A DNA stretch of 64,000 nt from Alphaproteobacteria bacterium (GTDB taxonomy: Bacteria; Pseudomonadota; Alphaproteobacteria; Rhizobiales; Beijerinckiaceae): assembly GCA_021325385.1 (NCBI GenBank), contig JAJPHH010000079.1, positions 1 through 64,000 on the forward strand, read 5' to 3'. This document shows positions 53,150 through 60,770 of this stretch, one piece after another. The stretch's first letter is position 1; each line of letters begins with the position of its first letter. A program made the position numbers and the translations under genes. A model generated the notes under the pieces. That model saw nothing but the letters and a program-made list of their open reading frames with translations, was not told where the DNA came from and did no database searches.

Positions 53150-54685
53150 CTAGCGCCACAAGCGTTCGAGCGCGGCGACAGACTGGTACGCCGCGACGGA
53201 AATCAGGATGCTGACCATCGCGCCCGCCCAGATCATGTCGTAATCGAGATTGCCGCGCGAGACGTTGAGGAGATTGCCAAGTCCTCTGCCGCTGAGCAGC
53301 CATTCGGCGACCATGACGCCGAGCAGGGCTTGCGGGGCGACGAGCTTGGCCGCCGCAAAGAGATAGCTGATCGAATAGGGCGTGGCGATCAGACGGAGCT
53401 CCTTGAACCGCCCGCCGCCATAGGCGCGCACCAGGTCGCGTGCGGCGTGCGGCGTCAAAGCGAAGCCCTGCGATAAGAGGACATAGGCCGGGAAGAACAC
53501 GACCAGCACGGCCATGAAGACCGAGGCGAGCGTTTCGCGGCCGAAGAGCAGCAGGACGATCGGCGTCAGCGCGACGAGGGGAATGTTCTGCGCGACGAGA
53601 GCGACCGGAAGGACGAGGCGCGCGAGCCGCGGCTGCAGCACGGTGAACGATGCGAGCAGGAACGCCGCCGCGAGGCCGCTGACGAGGCCGAGCGCGGCGA
53701 TCGGCAAGGTCTCGCCCACCGCGTTCAGCAAAGTGGCGCGCGCCGCCGCCGAGTCGGGCGAGACGAAGAGGTAGCTCAGCGTTTCGATCGGGCCGGGCGC
53801 GATGATCGGGCTCAAGCCCGTCGCCGCGATCAGCGCCTCCCAAAGTACGAAAGGAGTGAGGATCGCGGCAAGGAGGATGGCGAGGCGCTGCGCGCCGCCG
53901 CGGCGTCCGGCCCTGTCGCCGAGCCGGTCCGGCAATTTGTTGGCGAGCGTCACGGCCTTGGTCGCGCCGGTCGTCTTGGCGCCGATCAGGGCGAAGGCGC
54001 CATAGCCGATCATCGCCAGGCCCGTCGCCGCAAGGCCGATGCTCCAGAGCCGCGGCGCGTCCCCCTGACTGAGCGAGCCGAGCAGGAAAGTGCCGAGGCC
54101 CCAGCGCACGCCCGAGCCGAATTCGCCCAGGATCGCGCCGAGAACGGCGAGCGAGGCCGCGACTTTCAGGCCGGCGAGAAGCGACGGCAGGGACGAGCGC
54201 AGCCGGACAAAACGCATCAACGCCGCCTCGCGCCCGCCATAGATACGGACGAGGTCGGAAAGCCGCGGGTCGATCTCGTTGAGGCCGACCAGCATCGCGG
54301 CCATGGTCGGGAAATAGACGAGCACCGCCGCAAGAACGATCTGCGGCAGGTCGCCCGGAAAGACGAGGACGAAGATCGGGCCGATCACGATCGCCGGGAC
54401 GGTGAACAGGGCGATGTTGACGCCGCGGAAAAGCTGCTCGAGCAGGGGAAAGCGGCAGAAGGCGATCGCTGCGAGAATGGCGGCGGCGTTGCCGAGCAGG
54501 AAGCCCGCCGCGGCGGAGCGCGTCGTCGCCCAGATATGGGCCGGAAAGACGTCGCGATCGCGCCAATATTGCGCGAGGATTTCGCTCGGCGGCGGCAATA
54601 GTCGCCCCGCCAATCGGCCGACCAGCTCCCAGATCAGCAAGAGGGCGACGCCGATCGCGATCGCGCGCAGGCGCTCAAGCTTCAT
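53150..54685 (-). CDS. ABC transporter permease, two fused SsuC/TauC-type domains
   Basis: A 511-residue membrane protein in which two binding-protein-dependent permease domains are joined end to end. Each half has its own EAA-type coupling loop: VRIYGGREAALMRFVRLRSSLPSLLAGL in part in the first, LVRAYGGGRFKELRLIATPY in the second, and each half ends with a similar block (EFGSGVRWGLGTFLL, EWLLSGRGLGNLL). The join lies around residues 235-270. SsuC/TauC and ThiX permeases are normally about 250 residues and pair as homodimers; here one chain could supply both halves. Start overlaps the ATPase end by 11 bp. Confidence 0.9.
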   Translation of the reverse strand: MKLERLRAIAIGVALLLIWELVGRLAGRLLPPPSEILAQYWRDRDVFPAHIWATTRSAAAGFLLGNAAAILAAIAFCRFPLLEQLFRGVNIALFTVPAIVIGPIFVLVFPGDLPQIVLAAVLVYFPTMAAMLVGLNEIDPRLSDLVRIYGGREAALMRFVRLRSSLPSLLAGLKVAASLAVLGAILGEFGSGVRWGLGTFLLGSLSQGDAPRLWSIGLAATGLAMIGYGAFALIGAKTTGATKAVTLANKLPDRLGDRAGRRGGAQRLAILLAAILTPFVLWEALIAATGLSPIIAPGPIETLSYLFVSPDSAAARATLLNAVGETLPIAALGLVSGLAAAFLLASFTVLQPRLARLVLPVALVAQNIPLVALTPIVLLLFGRETLASVFMAVLVVFFPAYVLLSQGFALTPHAARDLVRAYGGGRFKELRLIATPYSISYLFAAAKLVAPQALLGVMVAEWLLSGRGLGNLLNVSRGNLDYDMIWAGAMVSILISVAAYQSVAALERLWR

Positions 54686-55460
54686 CGCCGGCCTCGCCCA
54701 GCAGCGCGGCGAGATGGTCGCAGATTTCGTGAAATTCCGGCGTGGTCATCAGCGCCGGATCGCGCGGCCGCGGAAACGGTACGGGAATGATCTCGGCGAT
54801 CCGGCCCGGCTTGGCGCGCATCACCGCGACCTCGTCGGCGAGAAACACCGCTTCGTCGATGCCATGGGTGACCAGCAGGGCGGTGGCCCCGCTTTTCATC
54901 CAGATGCGCTGCAATTCGACGTTCATGGCGCGGCGAAGAATCTGATCGAGCGCGCCGAATGGCTCGTCCAGCAAAAGGACGGACGGTTCGGTGACAAGAG
55001 CGCGGGCGATGGCGACGCGCTGGCGCATGCCTCCGGAAAGCTGGCTCGGCAGGGCGTCCTCGTAACCGGCGAGGCCGACGAGCTGGATCAGCGCGTCGAT
55101 TTGTCCGGCGTGATCGGCGACGCGCCGCCCGAGCACTTGCAGCGGCAGCGCGACATTGCGGCGCACCGAGCGCCACGGCAGCAGCGCGGGGTCCTGAAAC
55201 GCGATGCCGAGCTCGCCCTCGGCGCGGAATTGCTCGGGAGACTTGCCGCGGATCAGCACCGCCCCTTGATCGGGCGTCTCCAAGCCGCCGATGATCCGAA
55301 GCAGCGTCGACTTGCCGCATCCGGACGGACCGATCACCGCGACAAACGAGCCGCGGCTGAGTTTCAGGGAGGTCGGCGACAGCGCCGTCACCGGCCCTTG
55401 CGGTCCGGGAAAGACCTTGGCGACCCGATCGACGATGAGATCGACGGCCGCCTCCGCCAT
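54675..55460 (-). CDS. ABC transporter ATPase, SsuB/TauB type
   Basis: A 261-residue ATPase. Walker A GPSGCGKST, Q-loop FQDPALLPW, signature LSGGMRQRVAIARAL, Walker B VLLLDEPFGALD, and the switch His in LLVTHGIDEAVFLADEV. This set is diagnostic of the nitrate/sulfonate/pyrimidine-precursor ABC group. The ATG at 55460 has GGAGGCG upstream; two earlier ATGs are open. It pairs with the fused permease and the NMT1-like binding protein. Confidence 0.93.
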   Translation of the reverse strand: MAEAAVDLIVDRVAKVFPGPQGPVTALSPTSLKLSRGSFVAVIGPSGCGKSTLLRIIGGLETPDQGAVLIRGKSPEQFRAEGELGIAFQDPALLPWRSVRRNVALPLQVLGRRVADHAGQIDALIQLVGLAGYEDALPSQLSGGMRQRVAIARALVTEPSVLLLDEPFGALDQILRRAMNVELQRIWMKSGATALLVTHGIDEAVFLADEVAVMRAKPGRIAEIIPVPFPRPRDPALMTTPEFHEICDHLAALLGEAGDEA

Positions 55461-55689
55461 TGGTTTCGCCTCCATGCGGTCGTCCCGGGCGCGGAAAGCG
55501 ACCGCGGCGCCGAGCCCGGCCGTTGCGAGCGCCGTGATCATCGCTCGAGCCTGGTTGCAGAGATCATCTCGAACTCCCTCGCCGCCCGGTCGCGAGGCTT
55601 AAGTTTGCGCCGCCCCGCGCAGCCGTCCATCGAAATATCGCCGCGCGGCGGCATTTCTCCGCGCCCTCGCGAGGGGCTGCGGCGATCGC

Positions 55690-56673
55690 TCAGACTTCGG
55701 CGAAAAGCGAGGTGTCGAACAGGTCGCGGTTGACCTTCTCGCCGAATCGCGCCAGCGCCTCGATGTTGCGGCTGATGCCGTCGTCGGACATGTAGTAGAC
55801 GCCTTTCGGCGTCTCCATGAGGCCGCGCTGGGTCTCGTTGAAATAGAGCTCCGCCTCGGGCGAGCTGCCAAGGCCTTTGAACCAGGTGTTTTCGTAGAGC
55901 GCGGGATATTTCTTCGGGTCGGCGAAGTTCTCGTCCCAGCCTTTGCGGCTGGCGCGCAGGAATTTGACGAGTTGCGCGCGCTTGGCCTTCAACGTGTCCT
56001 TTGTCACGACGACGAGGTCGACATAGAGCGGCAGGCCGACGTCCCAGAACAAGAAGTAGCTGGCCTTCTTGCCGGACTTCTGCTCGACCAGGAACGGGAT
56101 CTGGGTGACGAAATCGACCACCGCGTCGACATTGCCCTCGATCAGCGGCGTCGGATCGAACGTATAGGGCACGACGCGAACCTTGTCGGCGCTGATCTCG
56201 GCGATCTTCAGCATCGCGTCGAAGACGTTGCGGCTGAGCGGCGGACAAGCGACGGTCTTGCCGACAAGGTCCTTCGGGCCCTTGATATTGGCGCTGGCCA
56301 GGCTGATCACGCCGGCCGGGCTCTTCTGATACTGCGTTCCGATGATGACGAGCGGCGCGCCCTTGTCGACGACGGCTTTCGCGGTCGTCAGAATGTTGGT
56401 CAGCGCGATGTCGGCCTTGCCCGAAAGCAACGCCCCTTCGGGAATGATGTTCGGTCCGCCCGGCATATAATTCACCGACAGGCCTTCCGCTGCATAGAAG
56501 CCGTTATCGATGGCGATCATGTAGCCGAGGAATTCGGGATCGTTCAGCCAGACCGATTGGAAATTGAGGGCATCGGCTGCGCCCGCGCCGCCAAGCCCGA
56601 ATACGCCTGTCGCGGCGCCGCCAAGGCCGGCGCCGACCGCTTTGGCGAATTGTCTACGAGTAAGAGAGTTCAT
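55690..56673 (-). CDS. NMT1/THI5-like substrate-binding protein with Tat signal
   Basis: A 327-residue binding protein. The Tat signal is LTRRQFAKAVGAGLGGAATG then GAGAADA. The mature part has LNDPEFLGYMIAIDNGFYAAEGL and the GADIAL-like motif SGKADIALTNILT, typical of the family that includes ThiY, SsuA and pyrimidine-precursor binding proteins. The family carries flat heterocycles and sulfonates. It is 87 bp after the aldolase in the same direction and 230 bp before the ATPase. In context the likely ligand is a nitrogen heterocycle. Confidence 0.9.
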   Translation of the reverse strand: MNSLTRRQFAKAVGAGLGGAATGVFGLGGAGAADALNFQSVWLNDPEFLGYMIAIDNGFYAAEGLSVNYMPGGPNIIPEGALLSGKADIALTNILTTAKAVVDKGAPLVIIGTQYQKSPAGVISLASANIKGPKDLVGKTVACPPLSRNVFDAMLKIAEISADKVRVVPYTFDPTPLIEGNVDAVVDFVTQIPFLVEQKSGKKASYFLFWDVGLPLYVDLVVVTKDTLKAKRAQLVKFLRASRKGWDENFADPKKYPALYENTWFKGLGSSPEAELYFNETQRGLMETPKGVYYMSDDGISRNIEALARFGEKVNRDLFDTSLFAEV

Positions 56674-56759
56674 CACGCGCGCCCTCCCAGGCTGGTCGTA
56701 CTCTAGAGAAAGACCGGCTTCATCCCAGCAATTTTCGTACCAACTCAGCGGAAACGTAC

Positions 56760-57461
56760 CTATATCCGCGACGACGAGGAATCGGCCGATTCCGCCACAT
56801 ATTTCAACCACAGCCAAATCCGCCCGGCCTCGGCCGGATACCAGCGCTGCCTAAGATTCAGTTCGTCGTGACTGAAAGCTGCGCGCGGGCGCGCCTGACG
56901 CAGCGCGTAAGCGCAACGCTCCTCGAGGCTCCACAATCGCGCGGCTGCCTCGCCGACATCGCGCCCGACCGTCAGTGCGCCATTGCCGCGCAGAAAAAGA
57001 CCGTCCGCAGCGCCGAGCGCCGCCGCGGCGGCTTGGCCGAGCCGCGGATTATGGACGAGATCGCACATGTCGAACGCCGCCAGCGCGCCGACAATGCCGC
57101 CGAATCCGTGCTGGATCGGCGGGATGTCGCCGTCCGGCCAAAGCGCGGCGAAGGGCGGATGGGCGCGGCAAATCGCGCCGATATCGGCGCGGGCGCGATA
57201 AATTTCGAGATGGAGGAAGACTTCGATCGGCCGATTTTTGGCGTCGCCGGACAGAATTGCGCCGTCAAAATCGACCGCGAGCGCATCTTCGCGCCGCTGC
57301 GCCGCGAGCGGCGGCGCGGTCGGCGTGATCAAGATCCGATCGCCGTCGCGCGCGCTGACATGGCCGAAAGCGTGAACATAGCCGAGCTTGGCGAAAGCGC
57401 GCGCCGCGGCGGCGATGTCGCCGCGCAAAGACGTCGATTCCTCTCGCGAGATCGCCGCCAT
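56760..57461 (-). CDS. Class II aldolase/adducin family protein
   Basis: A 233-residue protein of the zinc-dependent class II aldolase family (FucA/AraD/HCR-like). FGHVSARDGDRILITP is the phosphate-site loop, and the zinc His pair lies in AICRAHPPFAALW and the following QHGFGG; FLRGNGALTVGRDVGEAAARLW matches the C-terminal block GHG/NG.. of the family, with RGNG in place of the more usual RNHG. It may cleave or decarboxylate a product of ring opening. GGGAGG lies before the ATG at 57461. A copy of the shared operator is 40 bp upstream. Confidence 0.87.
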   Translation of the reverse strand: MAAISREESTSLRGDIAAAARAFAKLGYVHAFGHVSARDGDRILITPTAPPLAAQRREDALAVDFDGAILSGDAKNRPIEVFLHLEIYRARADIGAICRAHPPFAALWPDGDIPPIQHGFGGIVGALAAFDMCDLVHNPRLGQAAAAALGAADGLFLRGNGALTVGRDVGEAAARLWSLEERCAYALRQARPRAAFSHDELNLRQRWYPAEAGRIWLWLKYVAESADSSSSRI

Positions 57462-57500
57462 GTGCTCCTCCCTCTCGGTCCAGCGCATGAGCCGCGTCTC

Positions 57501-57525
57501 TGTCTCCTGTCTTAGATTAGAGACA
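57501..57525. promoter_or_regulatory. Shared operator, site 3 (aldolase promoter)
   Basis: Arms CTGTCTC (57500-57506) and GAGACAG (57520-57526) are a perfect inverted repeat. The block 57501-57525 closely matches site 1 at 46540. It lies between the enamidase end and the aldolase start, which suggests that the aldolase and transporter have their own promoter. Confidence 0.65.
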
Positions 57526-57588
57526 GGCGGCATTTTAGGTCGAATTTTTTCGAAGACAAGGACTTTCCCGCCAATCTGTCGCTCCGCT

Positions 57589-58806
57589 TTAGCCGACGAA
57601 ATTCTCAACGACGCGCGACACGGCGACGCGCACGGGGCGCATGCCCGCCGGCGTGTTGCGGCTGCGGCCGACGAAGCGCGGGACGCCGCCGCTGATCACC
57701 GCGGAGACGGCGGGCGCGTCGCCGTTCTTCAGCGCGCTCAAGGCGTCGTGCTTGGCGCCGCCCGCCGGCGCGTCGATCAGCGCGATATCCGCGTCCTTGC
57801 CGACGCGCAACAACCCTGAGTTCAAGCCATAGACGCGCGCATTGGAGCCGGTGGCGGCGCAGACGAACCATTCCGCCGGCATGTCGGTCAGGCTGGCGCA
57901 GTGGCTGATCGTATAAAGCATGCCGAGCGGCATCACGCCGCTGCCGGTCGGCGTATCGGTGGCGATGATCAAGCGGTCGAAGACGTCCATGTCGCGAGCG
58001 AGCCGCGCGACCAGCAGCGCGGTGCGCAGATTGCCCGCCGTGCAGATTTGCAGCGCCGCTTGGGTCTTCTCGATGATCAGCCGGAAATCCTCGTCCGGAA
58101 TCGCGGTCGGCCCGCCATTGATGTGGAACGAGACATGCGGCTGCATGGCGACGAGATGCTCGCCGCGGATCGCGCTCGAGCCCGGGATCGACGAGCCGCC
58201 GGTATGGCAGGTCGTGATCATGCCCGCGGCTTTCGCTGCAGCGACGAGCGGCGCGTAATCGAACGGCGTCTTGACCGCGCCGAAGCCGGCCTTGGCCAGC
58301 CATACGCCGGCCGCGGCCGCTTCGCGGAAATCGGCTTCCGCAAGGCCGGGCTCGAGGATGATCGAGCCGGCATGGACGCGCATGCCGCCGGGGCGAAAGC
58401 CGAGAAACGACTTGTGAGCGGCTATGGCCAGCGCCTTGACGCCCGCCGGATCGGCGGGTCGGCCCGGAACGTGGACTTCCGACGCGCTGATCGCGGTCGT
58501 CACGCCGCCATGAACATAGCTTTCGAGATAGCCGACCGTACGCTGGCGTGGCGTATAATCGCCGAACGTGATATGGACATGGCTGTCGATCAGCCCTGGA
58601 ATCGCGGTCGCGCCGGCTGCGTCGATCACGACGTCGGCTTTGGCGACAAAGTCCCCTCCCCCGAAGCCGACGAAGCGTATGAGGCCTTCCTCGGCGAAGA
58701 TCGTGTCGCCTTCGACGCGCGGCGCGCGCCAATCGCCGCTGACGATCGCGCCGATATTGACGATCGCCAGGCGAAGCGATGGCGCGGCCTGCGCGTGTTC
58801 AGACAA
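57589..58806 (-). CDS. Enamidase-like amidohydrolase
   Basis: A 405-residue amidohydrolase strongly reminiscent of enamidase, the enzyme of nicotinate fermentation that opens 6-oxo-tetrahydronicotinate to 2-formylglutarate plus ammonia. Visible: His76-x-His78 (IDSHVHITFGDYTPRQ), YVHGGVTTAISASE, the HTGGSSIPGSS block (His201), FHINGGPTAIPDED (His228) and TDTPTGSG (Asp284), ending SRNTPAG. The segment where a bridging Glu or carbamylated Lys is expected reads AKAGFG (Lys172). It starts at a TTG overlapping the DUF1185 stop, with GGGAG upstream. The nicotinate pathway itself is not seen here, so a related enamide or cyclic amide is likely the substrate. Confidence 0.85.
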   Translation of the reverse strand: MSEHAQAAPSLRLAIVNIGAIVSGDWRAPRVEGDTIFAEEGLIRFVGFGGGDFVAKADVVIDAAGATAIPGLIDSHVHITFGDYTPRQRTVGYLESYVHGGVTTAISASEVHVPGRPADPAGVKALAIAAHKSFLGFRPGGMRVHAGSIILEPGLAEADFREAAAAGVWLAKAGFGAVKTPFDYAPLVAAAKAAGMITTCHTGGSSIPGSSAIRGEHLVAMQPHVSFHINGGPTAIPDEDFRLIIEKTQAALQICTAGNLRTALLVARLARDMDVFDRLIIATDTPTGSGVMPLGMLYTISHCASLTDMPAEWFVCAATGSNARVYGLNSGLLRVGKDADIALIDAPAGGAKHDALSALKNGDAPAVSAVISGGVPRFVGRSRNTPAGMRPVRVAVSRVVENFVG

Positions 58807-59371
58807 GGCCGTCGACTCCCTTCACGTCCGACGCGGCGAGCCCCCCGACGCGGTGATTGAGCCTGCCGCGATTGGCGAAGGCGGCGACGATCGCGATCTC
58901 GTCGGGCAAGGGGCCGTCGGGGATCGTCACCGAGATCCCGTCGTAATGCGAGCGGACATAGAGCGCGTCCTTATGGGCGAGCGGCACGTCGACAGTCGCG
59001 CCGGCGGCGACGCGCTTGGTCATCGAGGAAATCCACGCCTTGCCGCCGCCGACCGCCCGCCGCATGGCGTCGCCGAAAATCGTCGTCAGCATCGCCACGG
59101 CATGCTCCTGCTCGCCGGCGACGCCGACCAGACCGGCTTTGCCGTAGCTGGAGATTTCGTAAGGCCGCATCGCGGCGACGCCGAGCGCGGCGATCCTTTC
59201 GCCGATGGCGAGGCTCGCCTCGGTCAGCGGCGAAAGGTCGTCGACATAGCGGCCGACGAACGGGTTCTTGATCAGCGCGCCGATCGCGACTTTGCGCAGC
59301 GGCGGATCGCCCGGGCGCCCGGCCTCGGCGAAAATCTCTTCCGAGAAGGAGACGATCTTTCGCAGATCCAT
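58799..59371 (-). CDS. DUF1185 (amino acid synthesis) family protein
   Basis: A 190-residue protein of the DUF1185 group, known from structural genomics but without an agreed function. It begins MDLRKIVSFSEEIFAEAGRP and has KVAIGALIKNPFVGRYVDDL, YGKAGLVGVAGEQEHAVAML and ALYVRSHYDGISVTIPDGPL, the conserved blocks of the group. No signal peptide or membrane segment. It overlaps the enamidase-like gene by 8 bp and follows DUF1989 by 30 bp, so it is probably a helper or a second hydrolytic component in the same pathway. Confidence 0.85.
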   Translation of the reverse strand: MDLRKIVSFSEEIFAEAGRPGDPPLRKVAIGALIKNPFVGRYVDDLSPLTEASLAIGERIAALGVAAMRPYEISSYGKAGLVGVAGEQEHAVAMLTTIFGDAMRRAVGGGKAWISSMTKRVAAGATVDVPLAHKDALYVRSHYDGISVTIPDGPLPDEIAIVAAFANRGRLNHRVGGLAASDVKGVDGLV

Positions 59372-59401
59372 GCCGACCTCCTTGCTCGCCTGCTTTGCCC
59401 T

Positions 59402-60013
59402 TCAGGCGCTGCGCAAAACCATTTTCATCGGCGTCGGCTTGAACGCGTTGCAGGGCGTCAAATCCTGCGGGCAAGCCGAAAGCAATGCGACGCAGTCCAT
59501 CTCCGCGCGCAACGTGATCGTGGCCCCGGCGGGATGCTGGGCCATATCGGTAACGACCGCGCCGTCTTCAGTGACGCGATTGTGCATGAACACGTTCCAG
59601 GCCAGATCGCCGCGGATGTCGTAGTCGAGGCCGAGCAGATCGCGGGCTTGGCGCAGATTGGCGAGACAATTGTCGTGATGAGGATCGCCGAAATCGCGCG
59701 CGAACCGCGCGGGGTCGCAGCACGGCACGATAAGGTCATGCTTGCCGACATCGTCGCGAAGGATCGTGAAGATCGGGTTGCGGCGGTTGGTGAACAGCCG
59801 GCCGCCGACTTTCAGGCGAATCGAGGCGTTGCACGAGACCGTGTGGGCGGGCGACATATATTCGTCCGGCGCCGCCCTGTTCCAGGCGACGAGATCGCCG
59901 ACTTGCTTGCCTTCGACTGCGATAATGTCGAGCAACTGGCCCCTGCCGACGAAAACGCCGCGGCCCTGGCGCGCCGGCACGAAGATTTCGGCGAGCGGCT
60001 TTTCGGCGCTCAT
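59402..60013 (-). CDS. DUF1989 (urea carboxylase-associated) family protein
   Basis: A 203-residue DUF1989 protein. Conserved parts: GKQVGDLVAWN, YMSPAHTVSCNASIRL, LFTNRRNPIFTILRD, the Cys/His cluster PCCDPARFARDFGDPHHDNC and the ending ACPQDLTPCNAFKPTPM. In guanidine use, two DUF1989 proteins (CgdA and CgdB) together hydrolyse carboxyguanidine; here only one is present and no urea/guanidine carboxylase is in the window. It overlaps the amidase-like gene by 4 bp. It may hydrolyse a carboxylated urea or amidine made during ring breakdown. Confidence 0.9.
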   Translation of the reverse strand: MSAEKPLAEIFVPARQGRGVFVGRGQLLDIIAVEGKQVGDLVAWNRAAPDEYMSPAHTVSCNASIRLKVGGRLFTNRRNPIFTILRDDVGKHDLIVPCCDPARFARDFGDPHHDNCLANLRQARDLLGLDYDIRGDLAWNVFMHNRVTEDGAVVTDMAQHPAGATITLRAEMDCVALLSACPQDLTPCNAFKPTPMKMVLRSA

Positions 60014-60768
60014 GACCAGGACTCGCCGAGGCGCGCCGCGGCCGCAGCCGGCGGATAGGTCGCGTCGAAAAGACCGGCCGGCAGCTTGTCCAAATAGGAG
60101 AGAACGTCGGCGAGCGTGGTCACGTCGACATATTTCATGTGCAGGTCGAACAGCGCGATCTTGTGCGAAATTTCGCCGCGATCGAACACCGCCTCCTCTG
60201 GGATCGTCACCCGAATGTCGTAGCTCAGCGCGTCGACCGCCGAAGCGCGCACGCAGCCGCTCGTCGTCGTGCCGGTCATGATCAAGGAATCGGCCTTCAT
60301 ATTGGTGAGATGACTGATCAACGGCGTGCCGAAAAAAGCCGAGGGCTTGCGCTTCTCGATGAAGAGGTCGCCGGGCAGCGGCGCGACCTCGGCGACGATC
60401 TCGTTGCCCTTATGGCCCATGACGTCGACTTCTTCCGCCGAGCGCGAGCCTTTCAAGCCCCAGACGCCGAGATCGAAACCGTCCGCCCGGCGCGGATTGG
60501 TCGTGTAGATGATCGGCAGGCGCTTCTCCCGCGCGAGGCCGAGAATTTTCTGCGTCGCCTCGATCCCGTCCCAGGCGCGCTCGCCGCAGGAAAAATGCCA
60601 GCGCTTGATCGATTCAAGAATCGGCTCACGCTTATCGCCGCAGAAATTGTAATTCATGTCGATGACCATGATCGCGGGTCGCTCGCCATAGCCGGCTCTG
60701 CGGCCCCAGCCTGCGGCGGCGAAGACTTCAGCGTCGCGCTCGGGGATGACGTCGTCCCATATCGCCAT
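60010..60768 (-). CDS. Isochorismatase-fold amidase, N-carbamoylsarcosine amidase-like
   Basis: A 252-residue cysteine hydrolase. The catalytic triad of this fold is visible: Asp37 (MVIDMNYNF), Lys139 (IEKRKPSAFFGTPL) and Cys172 (GTTTSGCVRASAVDALSYD). The pattern is that of N-carbamoylsarcosine amidases and related carbamoyl/maleamate hydrolases, which release ammonia and CO2 or ammonia alone. A hydantoinase-like gene ends two bases upstream; hydantoin ring opening gives an N-carbamoyl amino acid, the kind of substrate this enzyme would take. The ATG at 60768 was chosen because the longer frame overlaps that gene. Confidence 0.9.
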   Translation of the reverse strand: MAIWDDVIPERDAEVFAAAGWGRRAGYGERPAIMVIDMNYNFCGDKREPILESIKRWHFSCGERAWDGIEATQKILGLAREKRLPIIYTTNPRRADGFDLGVWGLKGSRSAEEVDVMGHKGNEIVAEVAPLPGDLFIEKRKPSAFFGTPLISHLTNMKADSLIMTGTTTSGCVRASAVDALSYDIRVTIPEEAVFDRGEISHKIALFDLHMKYVDVTTLADVLSYLDKLPAGLFDATYPPAAAAARLGESWS

Positions 60769-60770
60769 GG

